DNA of 64,000 nucleotides from Streptomyces sp. NRRL B-3428. GTDB lineage: Bacteria; Actinomycetota; Actinomycetes; Streptomycetales; Streptomycetaceae. The stretch is taken from assembly GCA_000721375.1 (NCBI GenBank), contig JOGW01000021.1:124001-188000 (forward strand). The letters run 5' to 3'. Each line of letters opens with the position of its first letter. Positions within the stretch are counted from its first letter, which is position 1. The notes under the pieces were generated by a model that worked only from the letters and a program-made list of their open reading frames with translations, ran no database searches and had not been told where the DNA came from. This document shows, piece by piece, positions 53,410 through 63,110 of the stretch. A program made the position numbers and the translations under genes.

Positions 53410-54597
53410 ATGAGCACCAAGGACTTCATCGAGAAGGACTACTACAAGGTCCTCGGCGTCCCGAAGGACGCCACCGAGGCCGAGATCAAGAAGGCGTACA
53501 GGAAGCTCGCGCGCGAGTTCCACCCGGACGCCAACAAGGGCAACGCCAAGGCGGAGGAGCGCTTCAAGGAGATCTCCGAGGCGAACGACGTCCTCGGCGA
53601 CCCGAAGAAGCGCAAGGAGTACGACGAGGCGCGCGCCCTGTTCGGCAACGGTGGATTCCGAGCCGGTCCGGGCGCGGGCGGCACCGGCTCCTTCAACTTC
53701 GACCTGGGCGACCTCTTCGGAGGCGGCGCCCAAGGTCAGGGCACCGGCGGGAGCGGCAGCTTCGGCGGCGGGATCGGCGACGTTTTCGGCGGTCTGTTCA
53801 ACCGCGGCGGTACGGGCGGCACACGCACCCAGCCGCGCCGCGGCCAGGACATCGAGTCCGAGGTGACGCTCAGCTTCACCGAGGCGGTGGACGGGGCCAC
53901 GGTCCCGCTCCGTATGTCCTCCCAGCAGCCCTGCAAGGCCTGTTCGGGCACCGGCGACAAGAACGGCACACCACGTGTGTGCCCGACCTGTGTCGGCACC
54001 GGTCAGGTCTCGCGCGGCGGCGGTGGCGGCTTCTCGCTCACCGACCCGTGTGTGGACTGCAAGGGCCGTGGGCTTATCGCCCAGGACCCCTGCGAGGTCT
54101 GCAAGGGCTCGGGCCGCGCCAAGTCCTCGCGCACCATGCAGGTACGGATCCCGGCGGGCGTCCTCGACGGCCAGCGGATCCGGCTGCGCGGCAAGGGCGC
54201 GCCCGGTGAACGGGGCGGTCCGGCAGGCGACTTGTATGTCGTCGTGCACGTGGACAAGCACCCGGTCTTCGGGCGCAGGGACGACAACCTCACGGTGACC
54301 GTCCCGGTGTCCTTCACCGAGGCGGCGCTCGGCGGCGAGATCAGGGTCCCGACCCTGGGCGGCCCGCCGGTCAAGCTGAAGCTGCCCCCGGGCACCCCAA
54401 ACGGCCGCACCATGCGCGCCCGCGGCAAGGGTGCGGTCCGCAAGGACGGGACACGCGGTGATCTCCTCGTCACGGTGGAAGTCGCCGTTCCCACCGATCT
54501 GACCGACACCGCGCGGGATGCTCTCGAGGCGTACCGCAAGGCGACTGAGGGCGACGATCCTCGGGAAGAACTGTTCCAGGCCGCGAAGGGAGCTTGA
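53410..54597 (+). CDS. dnaJ: Co-chaperone DnaJ
   Basis: A 395-residue type I Hsp40. J-domain with the HPD triad (REFHPDANK), Gly/Phe-rich linker (~residues 75-140), and four zinc-ribbon repeats (CKACSGTG, CPTCVGTG, CVDCKGRG, CEVCKGSG), then the client-binding domains. It delivers clients to DnaK and stimulates its ATPase. The HspR start follows its stop directly. GGAGGG lies upstream of the ATG. Confidence 0.97.
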   Translation: MSTKDFIEKDYYKVLGVPKDATEAEIKKAYRKLAREFHPDANKGNAKAEERFKEISEANDVLGDPKKRKEYDEARALFGNGGFRAGPGAGGTGSFNFDLGDLFGGGAQGQGTGGSGSFGGGIGDVFGGLFNRGGTGGTRTQPRRGQDIESEVTLSFTEAVDGATVPLRMSSQQPCKACSGTGDKNGTPRVCPTCVGTGQVSRGGGGGFSLTDPCVDCKGRGLIAQDPCEVCKGSGRAKSSRTMQVRIPAGVLDGQRIRLRGKGAPGERGGPAGDLYVVVHVDKHPVFGRRDDNLTVTVPVSFTEAALGGEIRVPTLGGPPVKLKLPPGTPNGRTMRARGKGAVRKDGTRGDLLVTVEVAVPTDLTDTARDALEAYRKATEGDDPREELFQAAKGA

Positions 54598-54598
54598 G

Positions 54599-55045
54599 AT
54601 GGACGGCCGTCGACGCAATCCGTACGAACTGACCGATGAGACACCGGTGTACGTGATCTCGGTCGCGGCCCAGCTCTCCGGTCTCCACCCGCAGACCCTG
54701 AGGCAGTACGACCGCCTCGGTCTTGTCTCCCCGGACCGCACCGCGGGCCGGGGCCGGCGCTACTCGGCGCGCGACATCGAACTGCTCCGCCAGGTGCAGG
54801 CGTTGTCGCAGGACGAGGGCATCAACCTGGCCGGCATCAAGCGCATCATCGAGCTGGAGAACCAGGTCGCGGCCCTCCAGTCCCGGGTCGCGGAGCTCGC
54901 CGCGGCCCTTGAGGGAGCCGCCGCCACGATGCAGCAACGTGAGGCGGCGGTACATGCCTCGTACCGCCGTGATCTCGTGCCGTACCAGGAGGTCCAGCAG
55001 ACTTCGGCGTTGGTGGTGTGGCGGCCGAAGAGGGCTTCGGACTAG
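54599..55045 (+). CDS. hspR: Heat-shock repressor HspR (MerR family)
   Basis: A 148-residue MerR-type regulator. Winged helix VYVISVAAQLSGLHPQTLRQ with YDRLGLVSPDRT, then a dimerising coiled coil (ENQVAALQSRVAELAAALEG). It represses the dnaK operon and clpB through HAIR elements, which are present at both promoters in this window. It begins two bases after the dnaJ stop codon; AAGGGAG overlaps the dnaJ end. Confidence 0.96.
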   Translation: MDGRRRNPYELTDETPVYVISVAAQLSGLHPQTLRQYDRLGLVSPDRTAGRGRRYSARDIELLRQVQALSQDEGINLAGIKRIIELENQVAALQSRVAELAAALEGAAATMQQREAAVHASYRRDLVPYQEVQQTSALVVWRPKRASD

Positions 55046-55071
55046 CGCCGGGCCTTTTGTCTCATACATAC

Positions 55072-55113
55072 CGACAGAGCCTCTTTCCGCTGCACCGGGA
55101 AGGGGCTCTGTCG
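55072..55113 (+). terminator. Terminator of the dnaK operon
   Basis: CGACAGAGCCTCTTTCC pairs with GGGAAGGGGCTCTGTCG (two mismatches that become G.U on one strand) after hspR. Confidence 0.72.
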
Positions 55114-55224
55114 CATGCGAAACCGTTCGCGGACGAGCACCTCGGGCAACCCTCACGGGTATTCCCTGGCTGGGGCGCGAGAGGCCCTGGATAATGCCGG
55201 GAGCCGGTGGATTTGGGGGGCGTG

Positions 55225-56199
55225 ATGGTGGCCGGAGCGGATGAGCATCGACACGGGGTGGAGGAGCTGTGCGAGGCGGCTTCGGCGGTGTACGCGGCCT
55301 CGCTGGCGGCCGGGAGGATCGCTCGTTCCGAAGCGGAATCCGCCCCTTGTCTTGTGGAGTTGGGCCTGCTGCACCCGGACCCCGGTGACATGCAATGGCT
55401 CCTGCCGACGAGCCCGGGGGTGGTGGTTTCGCGTCTGGTGCGCGGGATCGAAGGGGAGCTCGACGTCGTCCGACGGCGTGCGGGGCTGGTGGCGGGAATG
55501 GCAGAGCGGTTCGGAGCGTCGACGTCCGGCGTTCCACCTGCGAACGACACCCTCAGAATCTTGGAGGGTCGGCCCCGGATCAACCTGGCCATCGATGAGG
55601 CGGCCGCCGGCTGCACCTCTGAGATGCGTGCCGTGCAGCCGGCGGGCATCCGTTCGGAGCGGGAGCTGTCGACCGCGTTGCCCAGGGCGCTGGGCATGCA
55701 CCGCAGGGGCGTCCGTATGCGCAGCCTGTACACCCACGTGGCGCGCCACGGACAGGGTTTGCATACGTATCTCGAGCAACTCCATGGTTCCGCGGAAGTG
55801 CGCACCCTCGACGAAGTGGTCGAACGCCTGCTGATCTTCGACCGTACGGTTGCCTTCATTCCGGCCAGTGCGGACCGATCGGTCGCCCTGGAGATCCGTG
55901 ACCCGGCATTGATCGAGTTCCTGGGAACAGTCTTCGAGCGCTTCTGGCACCTTGCGGTGCCGTTGGGCGTACAGATCCCCACCCAAGGCGGCATCGACGG
56001 GGTCACCCATCGAGAGCACGCCATTGCCGCTCTGCTGGCCGAGGGGCACACGGATGCGGTCATTGCCGAGCGACTCGGCATCAACATCCGTACCTGCCGG
56101 CATCACATCGGGAGGCTGTCCGAAACGTTGGGCTGCACGACGCGCGCCCAACTCGGTGTGCGTATCGCGCAGACCGGACTCGACCGGCCGCCGGGCTAG
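55225..56199 (+). CDS. LuxR-type regulator with PLD/TrmB-like sensor domain (A)
   Basis: A 324-residue regulator. N-terminal ~70 residues (ELCEAASAVYAASLAAGRIA, PCLVELGLLHPDP) resemble the Streptomyces family paired with this gene; the middle (GVRMRSLYTHVARHGQGL, VVERLLIFDRTVAFIP) is like the PLD-type ligand domain of TrmB-like proteins. The C-terminal LuxR helix-turn-helix reads EREHAIAALLAEGHTDAVIAER-type sequence with INIRTCRHHIGRL as recognition helix. Convergent with a paralog at 56221. GGGGGG lies upstream of the ATG. Ligand and target unknown. Confidence 0.8.
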   Translation: MVAGADEHRHGVEELCEAASAVYAASLAAGRIARSEAESAPCLVELGLLHPDPGDMQWLLPTSPGVVVSRLVRGIEGELDVVRRRAGLVAGMAERFGASTSGVPPANDTLRILEGRPRINLAIDEAAAGCTSEMRAVQPAGIRSERELSTALPRALGMHRRGVRMRSLYTHVARHGQGLHTYLEQLHGSAEVRTLDEVVERLLIFDRTVAFIPASADRSVALEIRDPALIEFLGTVFERFWHLAVPLGVQIPTQGGIDGVTHREHAIAALLAEGHTDAVIAERLGINIRTCRHHIGRLSETLGCTTRAQLGVRIAQTGLDRPPG

Positions 56200-56220
56200 G
56201 GCCCGAACCCGCCGGACGCC

Positions 56221-57204
56221 CTAGTGGTCCTGGTCCAGGATTCCTGACCGAGCGATGAGATACCCGAGCTGTGCGCGGCTGCCGCTGCCGAGAGTGGCGG
56301 ACAGTTTGGCGATGTGGCCCCGGCAGGTGCGGACGTTCATGCCGAGGCGGCGGGCTATGGCCTCGTCCACATAGCCCTCGACGAGTAGTTGTGCGATGGA
56401 TCGCTGAACACCGGTGACGCCCTCCGGTGTGCGGTCCAGTGGGATGTGCTCGCCCAGGGGGACGGCGCGGTTCCAGAACTGCTCGAAGACGCTTGCCAGA
56501 TAGGCGACGAGACCGGGGTGGCGCAGCTCCAGAGCTATCTGGCGGTCGTCTTCCGCGGGTATGTACGCGACCTTTCGGTCGATGATGATCAGGCGGTCGA
56601 TGAGCTGCTCGAGCGTGCGGATCTCCATGCCGCCAGGCCCGGCCTGCTCCAGGTAGGCCTGAATCCCCTGGCTGTGCCGAGCCGTGTGCTGATAGAGCGT
56701 GCGGACGCGGACTCCCCGGTCCAGCAGGGGGCGGACCCGCGCCAGTGCCTGGCTCAGAATGTCGGGGGAACGACCGCCCCCGGGCTGCAGGGTGAGCAGT
56801 TCCTGTGAGCAACTGGCTGTGGCTCGGCTGAGTGATGCGTCTATCCGGCTGTAGCCCTCCAGCACGGTGATGGCGTGGGTTGTGGGAGGGTCTTGTGCGC
56901 TGATCTCCATGAACGGCTCGAAGGAGCTGCTCAGTTCGACCGCCTGCCGCCGGCGTTCCTGGATCTCCTGCTCCAGCGGAAGCAGGAGTTGAGCCAAGAC
57001 TGCCGTTGGAGGAACCGGGCGCAGCCAGTCTGCGTCGTCCGGATCCGGGTGCAGCAACGCGAGGTCGATCAGGCACGGGGCCTGCCGCACCTCGGACCGG
57101 GCTATTCGGCCCGTGCGCAGGGCACTTGCGTAGAGCCGTGCCCCGTCCTTGCACAGTTCCTGATGCCCGTGCGGGTGCCCGCGTTCCTCGTCATATGTCT
57201 GCAT
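56221..57204 (-). CDS. LuxR-type regulator with PLD/TrmB-like sensor domain (B)
   Basis: A 327-residue paralog of regulator A, with matching blocks: RLYASALRTGRIARSE, PCLIDLALLHPDPDD, RGVRVRTLYQHTARHSQG, IDRLIIIDRKVAYIP, and a C-terminal LuxR HTH (QRSIAQLLVEGYVDEAIARR then MNVRTCRGHIAKL). It is transcribed divergently from the DPIW peptide operon with 127 bp between, so it is the best candidate regulator of that operon. GGGGGTG precedes the ATG at 57204; an ATG at 57240 is less likely. Confidence 0.82.
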   Translation of the reverse strand: MQTYDEERGHPHGHQELCKDGARLYASALRTGRIARSEVRQAPCLIDLALLHPDPDDADWLRPVPPTAVLAQLLLPLEQEIQERRRQAVELSSSFEPFMEISAQDPPTTHAITVLEGYSRIDASLSRATASCSQELLTLQPGGGRSPDILSQALARVRPLLDRGVRVRTLYQHTARHSQGIQAYLEQAGPGGMEIRTLEQLIDRLIIIDRKVAYIPAEDDRQIALELRHPGLVAYLASVFEQFWNRAVPLGEHIPLDRTPEGVTGVQRSIAQLLVEGYVDEAIARRLGMNVRTCRGHIAKLSATLGSGSRAQLGYLIARSGILDQDH

Positions 57205-57331
57205 TTGAACACCCCCCAGGCTCCTGCAATTCAGGAACATGATGCACGTAGCCGGTAGTGGAAGCGCAAAGACTCAGCCATTGTCTTGACCGCAGGGGAA
57301 TCGAAGCAATCAAGTGAGGTCGAAGCCGCCC

Positions 57332-57592
57332 ATGTCAAAGAGAATGGTTCGCTCGGTACTTGCTCTTGCCTTTGTCGCGGCAGCTGCTGTGGGCGTCGTC
57401 GGCCAGATTGAGCAGTCTGCGCCCGCTGCAGTCGTTGCGGACCCGATCTGGCAGAGGGCCGCCACAACCGTTGCTGCTGATCCGATCTGGCAGGGCGTCA
57501 CTGCGCGCGCTGTACAGGATCCCATCTGGAAGAGTCCCACTCCGAGTGCCGCGCAGGACCCCATTTGGAAGCCTTCGGGGGCCACGGCATGA
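57332..57592 (+). CDS. Secreted peptide precursor with four DPIW repeats
   Basis: An 86-residue protein not matched to any family I know. Residues 1-31 form a signal peptide (basic start, LALAFVAAAAVGVVG core). The rest is four tandem units of exactly 13 residues, each with DPIW: Asp37, Asp50, Asp63, Asp76. The following residue is Q, Q, K, K; the spacers are Ala/Thr/Ser/Pro-rich. Such exact spacing suggests a multi-copy peptide precursor (signal or modified peptide) or a short repeat adhesin. It overlaps the next gene by ATGA. AGG lies 11 bases before the ATG, rather far. Regulator B is divergent. Confidence 0.78.
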   Translation: MSKRMVRSVLALAFVAAAAVGVVGQIEQSAPAAVVADPIWQRAATTVAADPIWQGVTARAVQDPIWKSPTPSAAQDPIWKPSGATA

Positions 57593-57912
57593 CAATCCCC
57601 CCGGACGACAAGACCTTCCGTCGTGAGATGGCCACGGCATACCGCTCAGGCTGGCACTTCATCGATCTAGTCACGGCGATCCCCCGCCCTGGCGACTCGT
57701 TGATGGTCACCCTGTTCGGGGAGCCCGTGGTGGTCGTTCGTGACACGGAGGACGACGACGTCCGGGCCTACCGGTGCCTGCGCCGGCCCCGTGGCGCACC
57801 ACAACCCGTGCGGTGTGCGGTGCGCTACGGAATGATCTTCGTGAATCTCGACCAGCGCGACCATCAACTGGTCGAGCCGGAACCAATCCCCGCCACCCCC
57901 CGCAGTGCCTGA
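57589..57912 (+). CDS. Small Rieske-like protein without cluster ligands
   Basis: A 107-residue soluble protein translationally coupled to the DPIW peptide. IPRPGDSLMVTLFGEPVVVV matches the opening strands of Rieske oxygenase N-terminal domains, RCLRRPRG aligns with the CxHRG segment but lacks the His, and YGMIFVNLDQ matches the strand that follows the Rieske domain in oxygenases. The region with the second Cys/His pair is missing. It should therefore not hold a normal [2Fe-2S] cluster; it may bind the peptide or a partner. Tail is Pro-rich. Confidence 0.7.
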   Translation: MTIPPDDKTFRREMATAYRSGWHFIDLVTAIPRPGDSLMVTLFGEPVVVVRDTEDDDVRAYRCLRRPRGAPQPVRCAVRYGMIFVNLDQRDHQLVEPEPIPATPRSA

Positions 57913-58027
57913 CGCGATCCCCCGTCGTCAAACATCGCTCAGGCGCTTCCCCCCGCAGCGGCGCCACCGTGGACCTGAACACGGTGGCGCCGCTGTGCGT
58001 TGTGGGGCGGTTCGCGACCGGGGTCGG

Positions 58028-58098
58028 TCGCGGCGTACGGCGTCGGCAGGGTCGGACGTGGCGTACGGCGATGACAGGTTCAGTCGCGGCGTACGGCG
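58028..58098. repeat. 28-bp-period repeats echoing the methyltransferase 3' end
   Basis: (T/A)CG(C/T)GGCGTACGGCG occurs at 58028, 58056 and 58084. The third is the 3' end of the minus-strand methyltransferase gene; the other two are downstream copies. Confidence 0.75.
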
Positions 58099-58676
58099 AT
58101 GACCGCAGAGGTGCGGGCCGTGGTGAGCACCTCGGTGGCGACGAGGGCGGGGTGGGTGAGGTAGCGCAGGCGCAGTTCGTCGACCTCGCCCTCGAACACG
58201 GGCGGCCAGCCGGCGGACGGTGTGAAGTCGTCGAGGACGAGGACGCCGCCCGGGGCGAGGAGATCGACGACCGCGTCCGGAGCGTCCCGCTTGCCGCCGC
58301 CGTCGCAGAAGAAGACATCGAACGGGGCGTGTGCGGCGAGGAGGGTCCAGTCGCCGCACAGGACCGTGACGCGGCGGTCGTCGGCGAAGGCGGCGGACGC
58401 GTGGGCGGCCAGGGTCTCGTCGCGTTCCACCGTGATCAGGCGCGCGCCCGCCGCCAGACCGCTGTGCAGCCACGCGGTGCCCACACCCGCGCCCGTACCG
58501 CTCTCCGCGACCACGCCCCGCGGCTTGGCCGCGGCGGTCGCGGACAGCAGCCGGCCGACCTCCCGCGTGCAGCTCTTGGTGAAGCCCGAGGCGGCGGCGT
58601 GGCGTTCGGCGGCCGCCACACGGTCCGGAACGGGGCGCACGGCGAGAGCCGGGTCCCGCCCGTCGCCCGGAATCAC
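58080..58676 (-). CDS. Class I SAM-dependent O-methyltransferase
   Basis: A 198-residue methyltransferase. VVAESGTGAGVGTAWL (motif I), LITVERDETLAAHA (strand 2), FDVFFCDGGGKRDAP (motif II) and LLAPGGVLVLDDFTP. GTG start just after the upstream PPOX stop, with GGGG upstream. The layout is that of catechol-type O-methyltransferases without a known partner. Co-transcribed with the PPOX gene. Confidence 0.8.
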   Translation of the reverse strand: MIPGDGRDPALAVRPVPDRVAAAERHAAASGFTKSCTREVGRLLSATAAAKPRGVVAESGTGAGVGTAWLHSGLAAGARLITVERDETLAAHASAAFADDRRVTVLCGDWTLLAAHAPFDVFFCDGGGKRDAPDAVVDLLAPGGVLVLDDFTPSAGWPPVFEGEVDELRLRYLTHPALVATEVLTTARTSAVIAVRRD

Positions 58677-58678
58677 CG

Positions 58679-59083
58679 TCAGCCCCGCCCCATCGCCCGC
58701 GACAGCACGATCTCGACCAGGACCCGGTCCGGGTTCGGGGCCGGTGTGCGCGTGTAGCGGTCCGCGTAGCGCTGTACCGCGTCCGCTATGAGGGCCGCGT
58801 CCGTGCGGATGTGGGCGATGCCCTCCAGCGTGGCCCAGCGGCCGCCGTCCACCTGGCAGAGCGCGACCCGTGCGCCCGCCGGGCCCGCCGACACGATGTT
58901 GCCGACCTTGGCGCTCGACTTGTTGGTGATCACGCGCGCGACCCCGGCGTCCGGGTCGTAGGTGGCGCCCACCGGCACCACGTGCGGGGTGCCGTCGGGG
59001 CGCAGCGTCGTCAGGGTGCACATGTGCCGCTCCCGCCAGAAGCTGAGGTAGGCGGCGTCGGGGTTGCGCGGATCGATGGCCAT
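58679..59083 (-). CDS. PPOX-class F420/FMN-dependent oxidoreductase
   Basis: A 134-residue split-barrel protein of the pyridoxamine-5'-phosphate-oxidase-like family. LSFWRERHMCTLTTLRPDGTPHVVPV and RVITNKSSAKVGNI are typical of the F420-dependent branch common in Actinobacteria. Likely redox enzyme on an unknown substrate. The start at 59083 is set by family length; longer frames run through the clpB promoter. Confidence 0.82.
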   Translation of the reverse strand: MAIDPRNPDAAYLSFWRERHMCTLTTLRPDGTPHVVPVGATYDPDAGVARVITNKSSAKVGNIVSAGPAGARVALCQVDGGRWATLEGIAHIRTDAALIADAVQRYADRYTRTPAPNPDRVLVEIVLSRAMGRG

Positions 59084-59152
59084 GACCCGGAATTTAGGGC
59101 ATGGGCATGACCCTTCCCGCGCCAGGGGCCCCGACCGGGCTTCCGTCTGAAC

Positions 59153-59173
59153 CTTGAGCGGAATAGACTCAAC
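59153..59173. promoter_or_regulatory. HAIR element of clpB
   Basis: CTTGAGC-N7-ACTCAAC, 60-80 bp before the clpB start. It matches the HspR operator consensus, so clpB belongs to the HspR regulon here. Confidence 0.85.
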
Positions 59174-59232
59174 TTTGTGTACGTTGGAAGAGTCATGGTC
59201 CAGGAACACGCACCCCAGGAGGAACACCCCAC

Positions 59233-61818
<2,586 letters not shown>

Positions 61819-61824
61819 GCACGC

Positions 61825-61856
61825 GCGGCCATGCGGCCATGCGGCCATGCGGCCAT
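61825..61856. repeat. Four 8-bp tandem repeats after clpB
   Basis: GCGGCCAT occurs four times head to tail directly after clpB. Confidence 0.85.
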
Positions 61857-61874
61857 GCAGTGATGGAGTGATGC

Positions 61875-61911
61875 GGTGGCCGGTCCGGGCAGGGTGCCCG
61901 GGCCGGCCACC
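61875..61911. terminator. Bidirectional terminator, clpB/membrane protein
   Basis: GGTGGCCGGTCCGGGCA pairs with TGCCCGGGCCGGCCACC (one T.G pair) across GGG, between convergent genes. Confidence 0.78.
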
Positions 61912-61912
61912 G

Positions 61913-62374
61913 TCATGAGGACCAGGCCTCGAACTCTATGAGCGCGTTCGTCGCGTCCTCGTACGTCACCTCGATGGTGAGCATGACCGGTCCCGGCGGG
62001 CCGTAGCCCTCGACGGGCACCCCGGCCGCCGAGACGAACTCGACGCTCCTGCACAGGTCGGCCTCGTCGCAGGAGAGTCCGGCCTCCGCGGTGGGCCAGT
62101 GCGCGCGCACCCAGCCGTCGACCTCCCCGCGCGCCATCCGGAAACTCCCGGTCGCGAGATCGTCCATCCAGTCCGAGAACTCGCAGTCCTGGTCACGCGC
62201 CGACTCCGGCAGCTTCCCGTGCGCCCAGTTCAGCGCCTTGTCACAGCCGATGTCCGAGGTCGTACGGAACGGATCGTCCTGCTCGACGTTCAGAAGCGTC
62301 CACGCGAAGACACCGACCACAGCCAGTACGAAGACCCCGCACATTCCCCAGAGCACCCACGCCGCACGGCGCAT
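61913..62374 (-). CDS. Small membrane-anchored hypothetical protein
   Basis: A 153-residue protein with one N-terminal membrane segment (residues ~5-25) and an external domain with four cysteines (DIGCDK, DQDCEF, SCDEADLCRS), likely two disulfides. No family recognised. GGGGGA five bases before the ATG at 62374 decides the start; an ATG at 62386 has no ribosome site. Divergent from the YbjN gene. Confidence 0.65.
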   Translation of the reverse strand: MRRAAWVLWGMCGVFVLAVVGVFAWTLLNVEQDDPFRTTSDIGCDKALNWAHGKLPESARDQDCEFSDWMDDLATGSFRMARGEVDGWVRAHWPTAEAGLSCDEADLCRSVEFVSAAGVPVEGYGPPGPVMLTIEVTYEDATNALIEFEAWSS

Positions 62375-62501
62375 CGCATCCCCCATGCGGCCAGATCATG
62401 TCAGCCCGCAGCGGAACCCCGGGACCCGCCAGGGGCGGCCCTTTACAAGCCCCGCCCGGCATGGGGGAGGATGGGCCAATCCGTACGAAGGGAAATACAC
62501 G

Positions 62502-63041
62502 GTGAGCATCGACCCGTCCTCGATTCCGAACTTCGGGGGCCAGCCCCAGCAGCCGCAGGACCAAGGGCCGGCGGGCGCCGTCGTCCCGGACCAGGATCTC
62601 GTCAAGCAGCTTCTGGACCAGATGGAGCTCAAGCACGGTGTGGACGACGAGGGAGACCTCGTCGCGCCGTGGGAGGACTTCCGTACGTACTTCATGTTCC
62701 GTGGCGAGGGCGAGCAGGCCGTCTTCTCCGTGCGGACGTTCTACGACCGTCCGCACCCGATCGAGTCGAAGACCCAGATCCTCGACGCGATCGACGACTG
62801 GAACCGCCGCACCCTGTGGCCCAAGGTCTACAGCCACACCCACGAGGACGAGGACGGCACCGCCACCCTCCGTCTCATCGGTGAGGCCCAGACCCTGATC
62901 GGCACCGGTGTGCTCCTCGAGCACTTCGTGTCCTCGACGGTCAGCTGGGTGCGCGCCGCGATCGAGTTCGACCGCTGGCTGGTCGAGCACCTCGGCCTGG
63001 TCGAGGAAGTCGACTCGGCGGAGAAGCCCGAAGAGGACTGA
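62502..63041 (+). CDS. YbjN-domain protein
   Basis: A 179-residue soluble protein of the YbjN (sensory-transduction-like) family: LVKQLLDQMELKH, YFMFRGEGEQAVFSVR, ILDAIDDWNRRTLWPKVY and EHFVSSTVSWVRAAIEFD. The N-terminus is Gln/Pro-rich and disordered. Role unknown; many Actinobacteria have several. AAGGGAAA lies eight bases before the GTG. Confidence 0.8.
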   Translation: MSIDPSSIPNFGGQPQQPQDQGPAGAVVPDQDLVKQLLDQMELKHGVDDEGDLVAPWEDFRTYFMFRGEGEQAVFSVRTFYDRPHPIESKTQILDAIDDWNRRTLWPKVYSHTHEDEDGTATLRLIGEAQTLIGTGVLLEHFVSSTVSWVRAAIEFDRWLVEHLGLVEEVDSAEKPEED

Positions 63042-63064
63042 TTCCTGCAGAGGGATTCATAGGA

Positions 63065-63110
63065 GTTCCTGAAGAGGACTCACAAGGGTTCCCGAAGAGG
63101 ACTCACAGGG
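63065..63110. repeat. Two 23-bp tandem repeats echoing the YbjN gene 3' end
   Basis: GTTCC(T/C)GAAGAGGACTCACA(A/G)GG occurs at 63065-63087 and 63088-63110. CCCGAAGAGGACTGA at 63027-63041 is the YbjN gene end. The second copy supplies the stop codon of the convergent mannosyltransferase gene. Confidence 0.8.
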
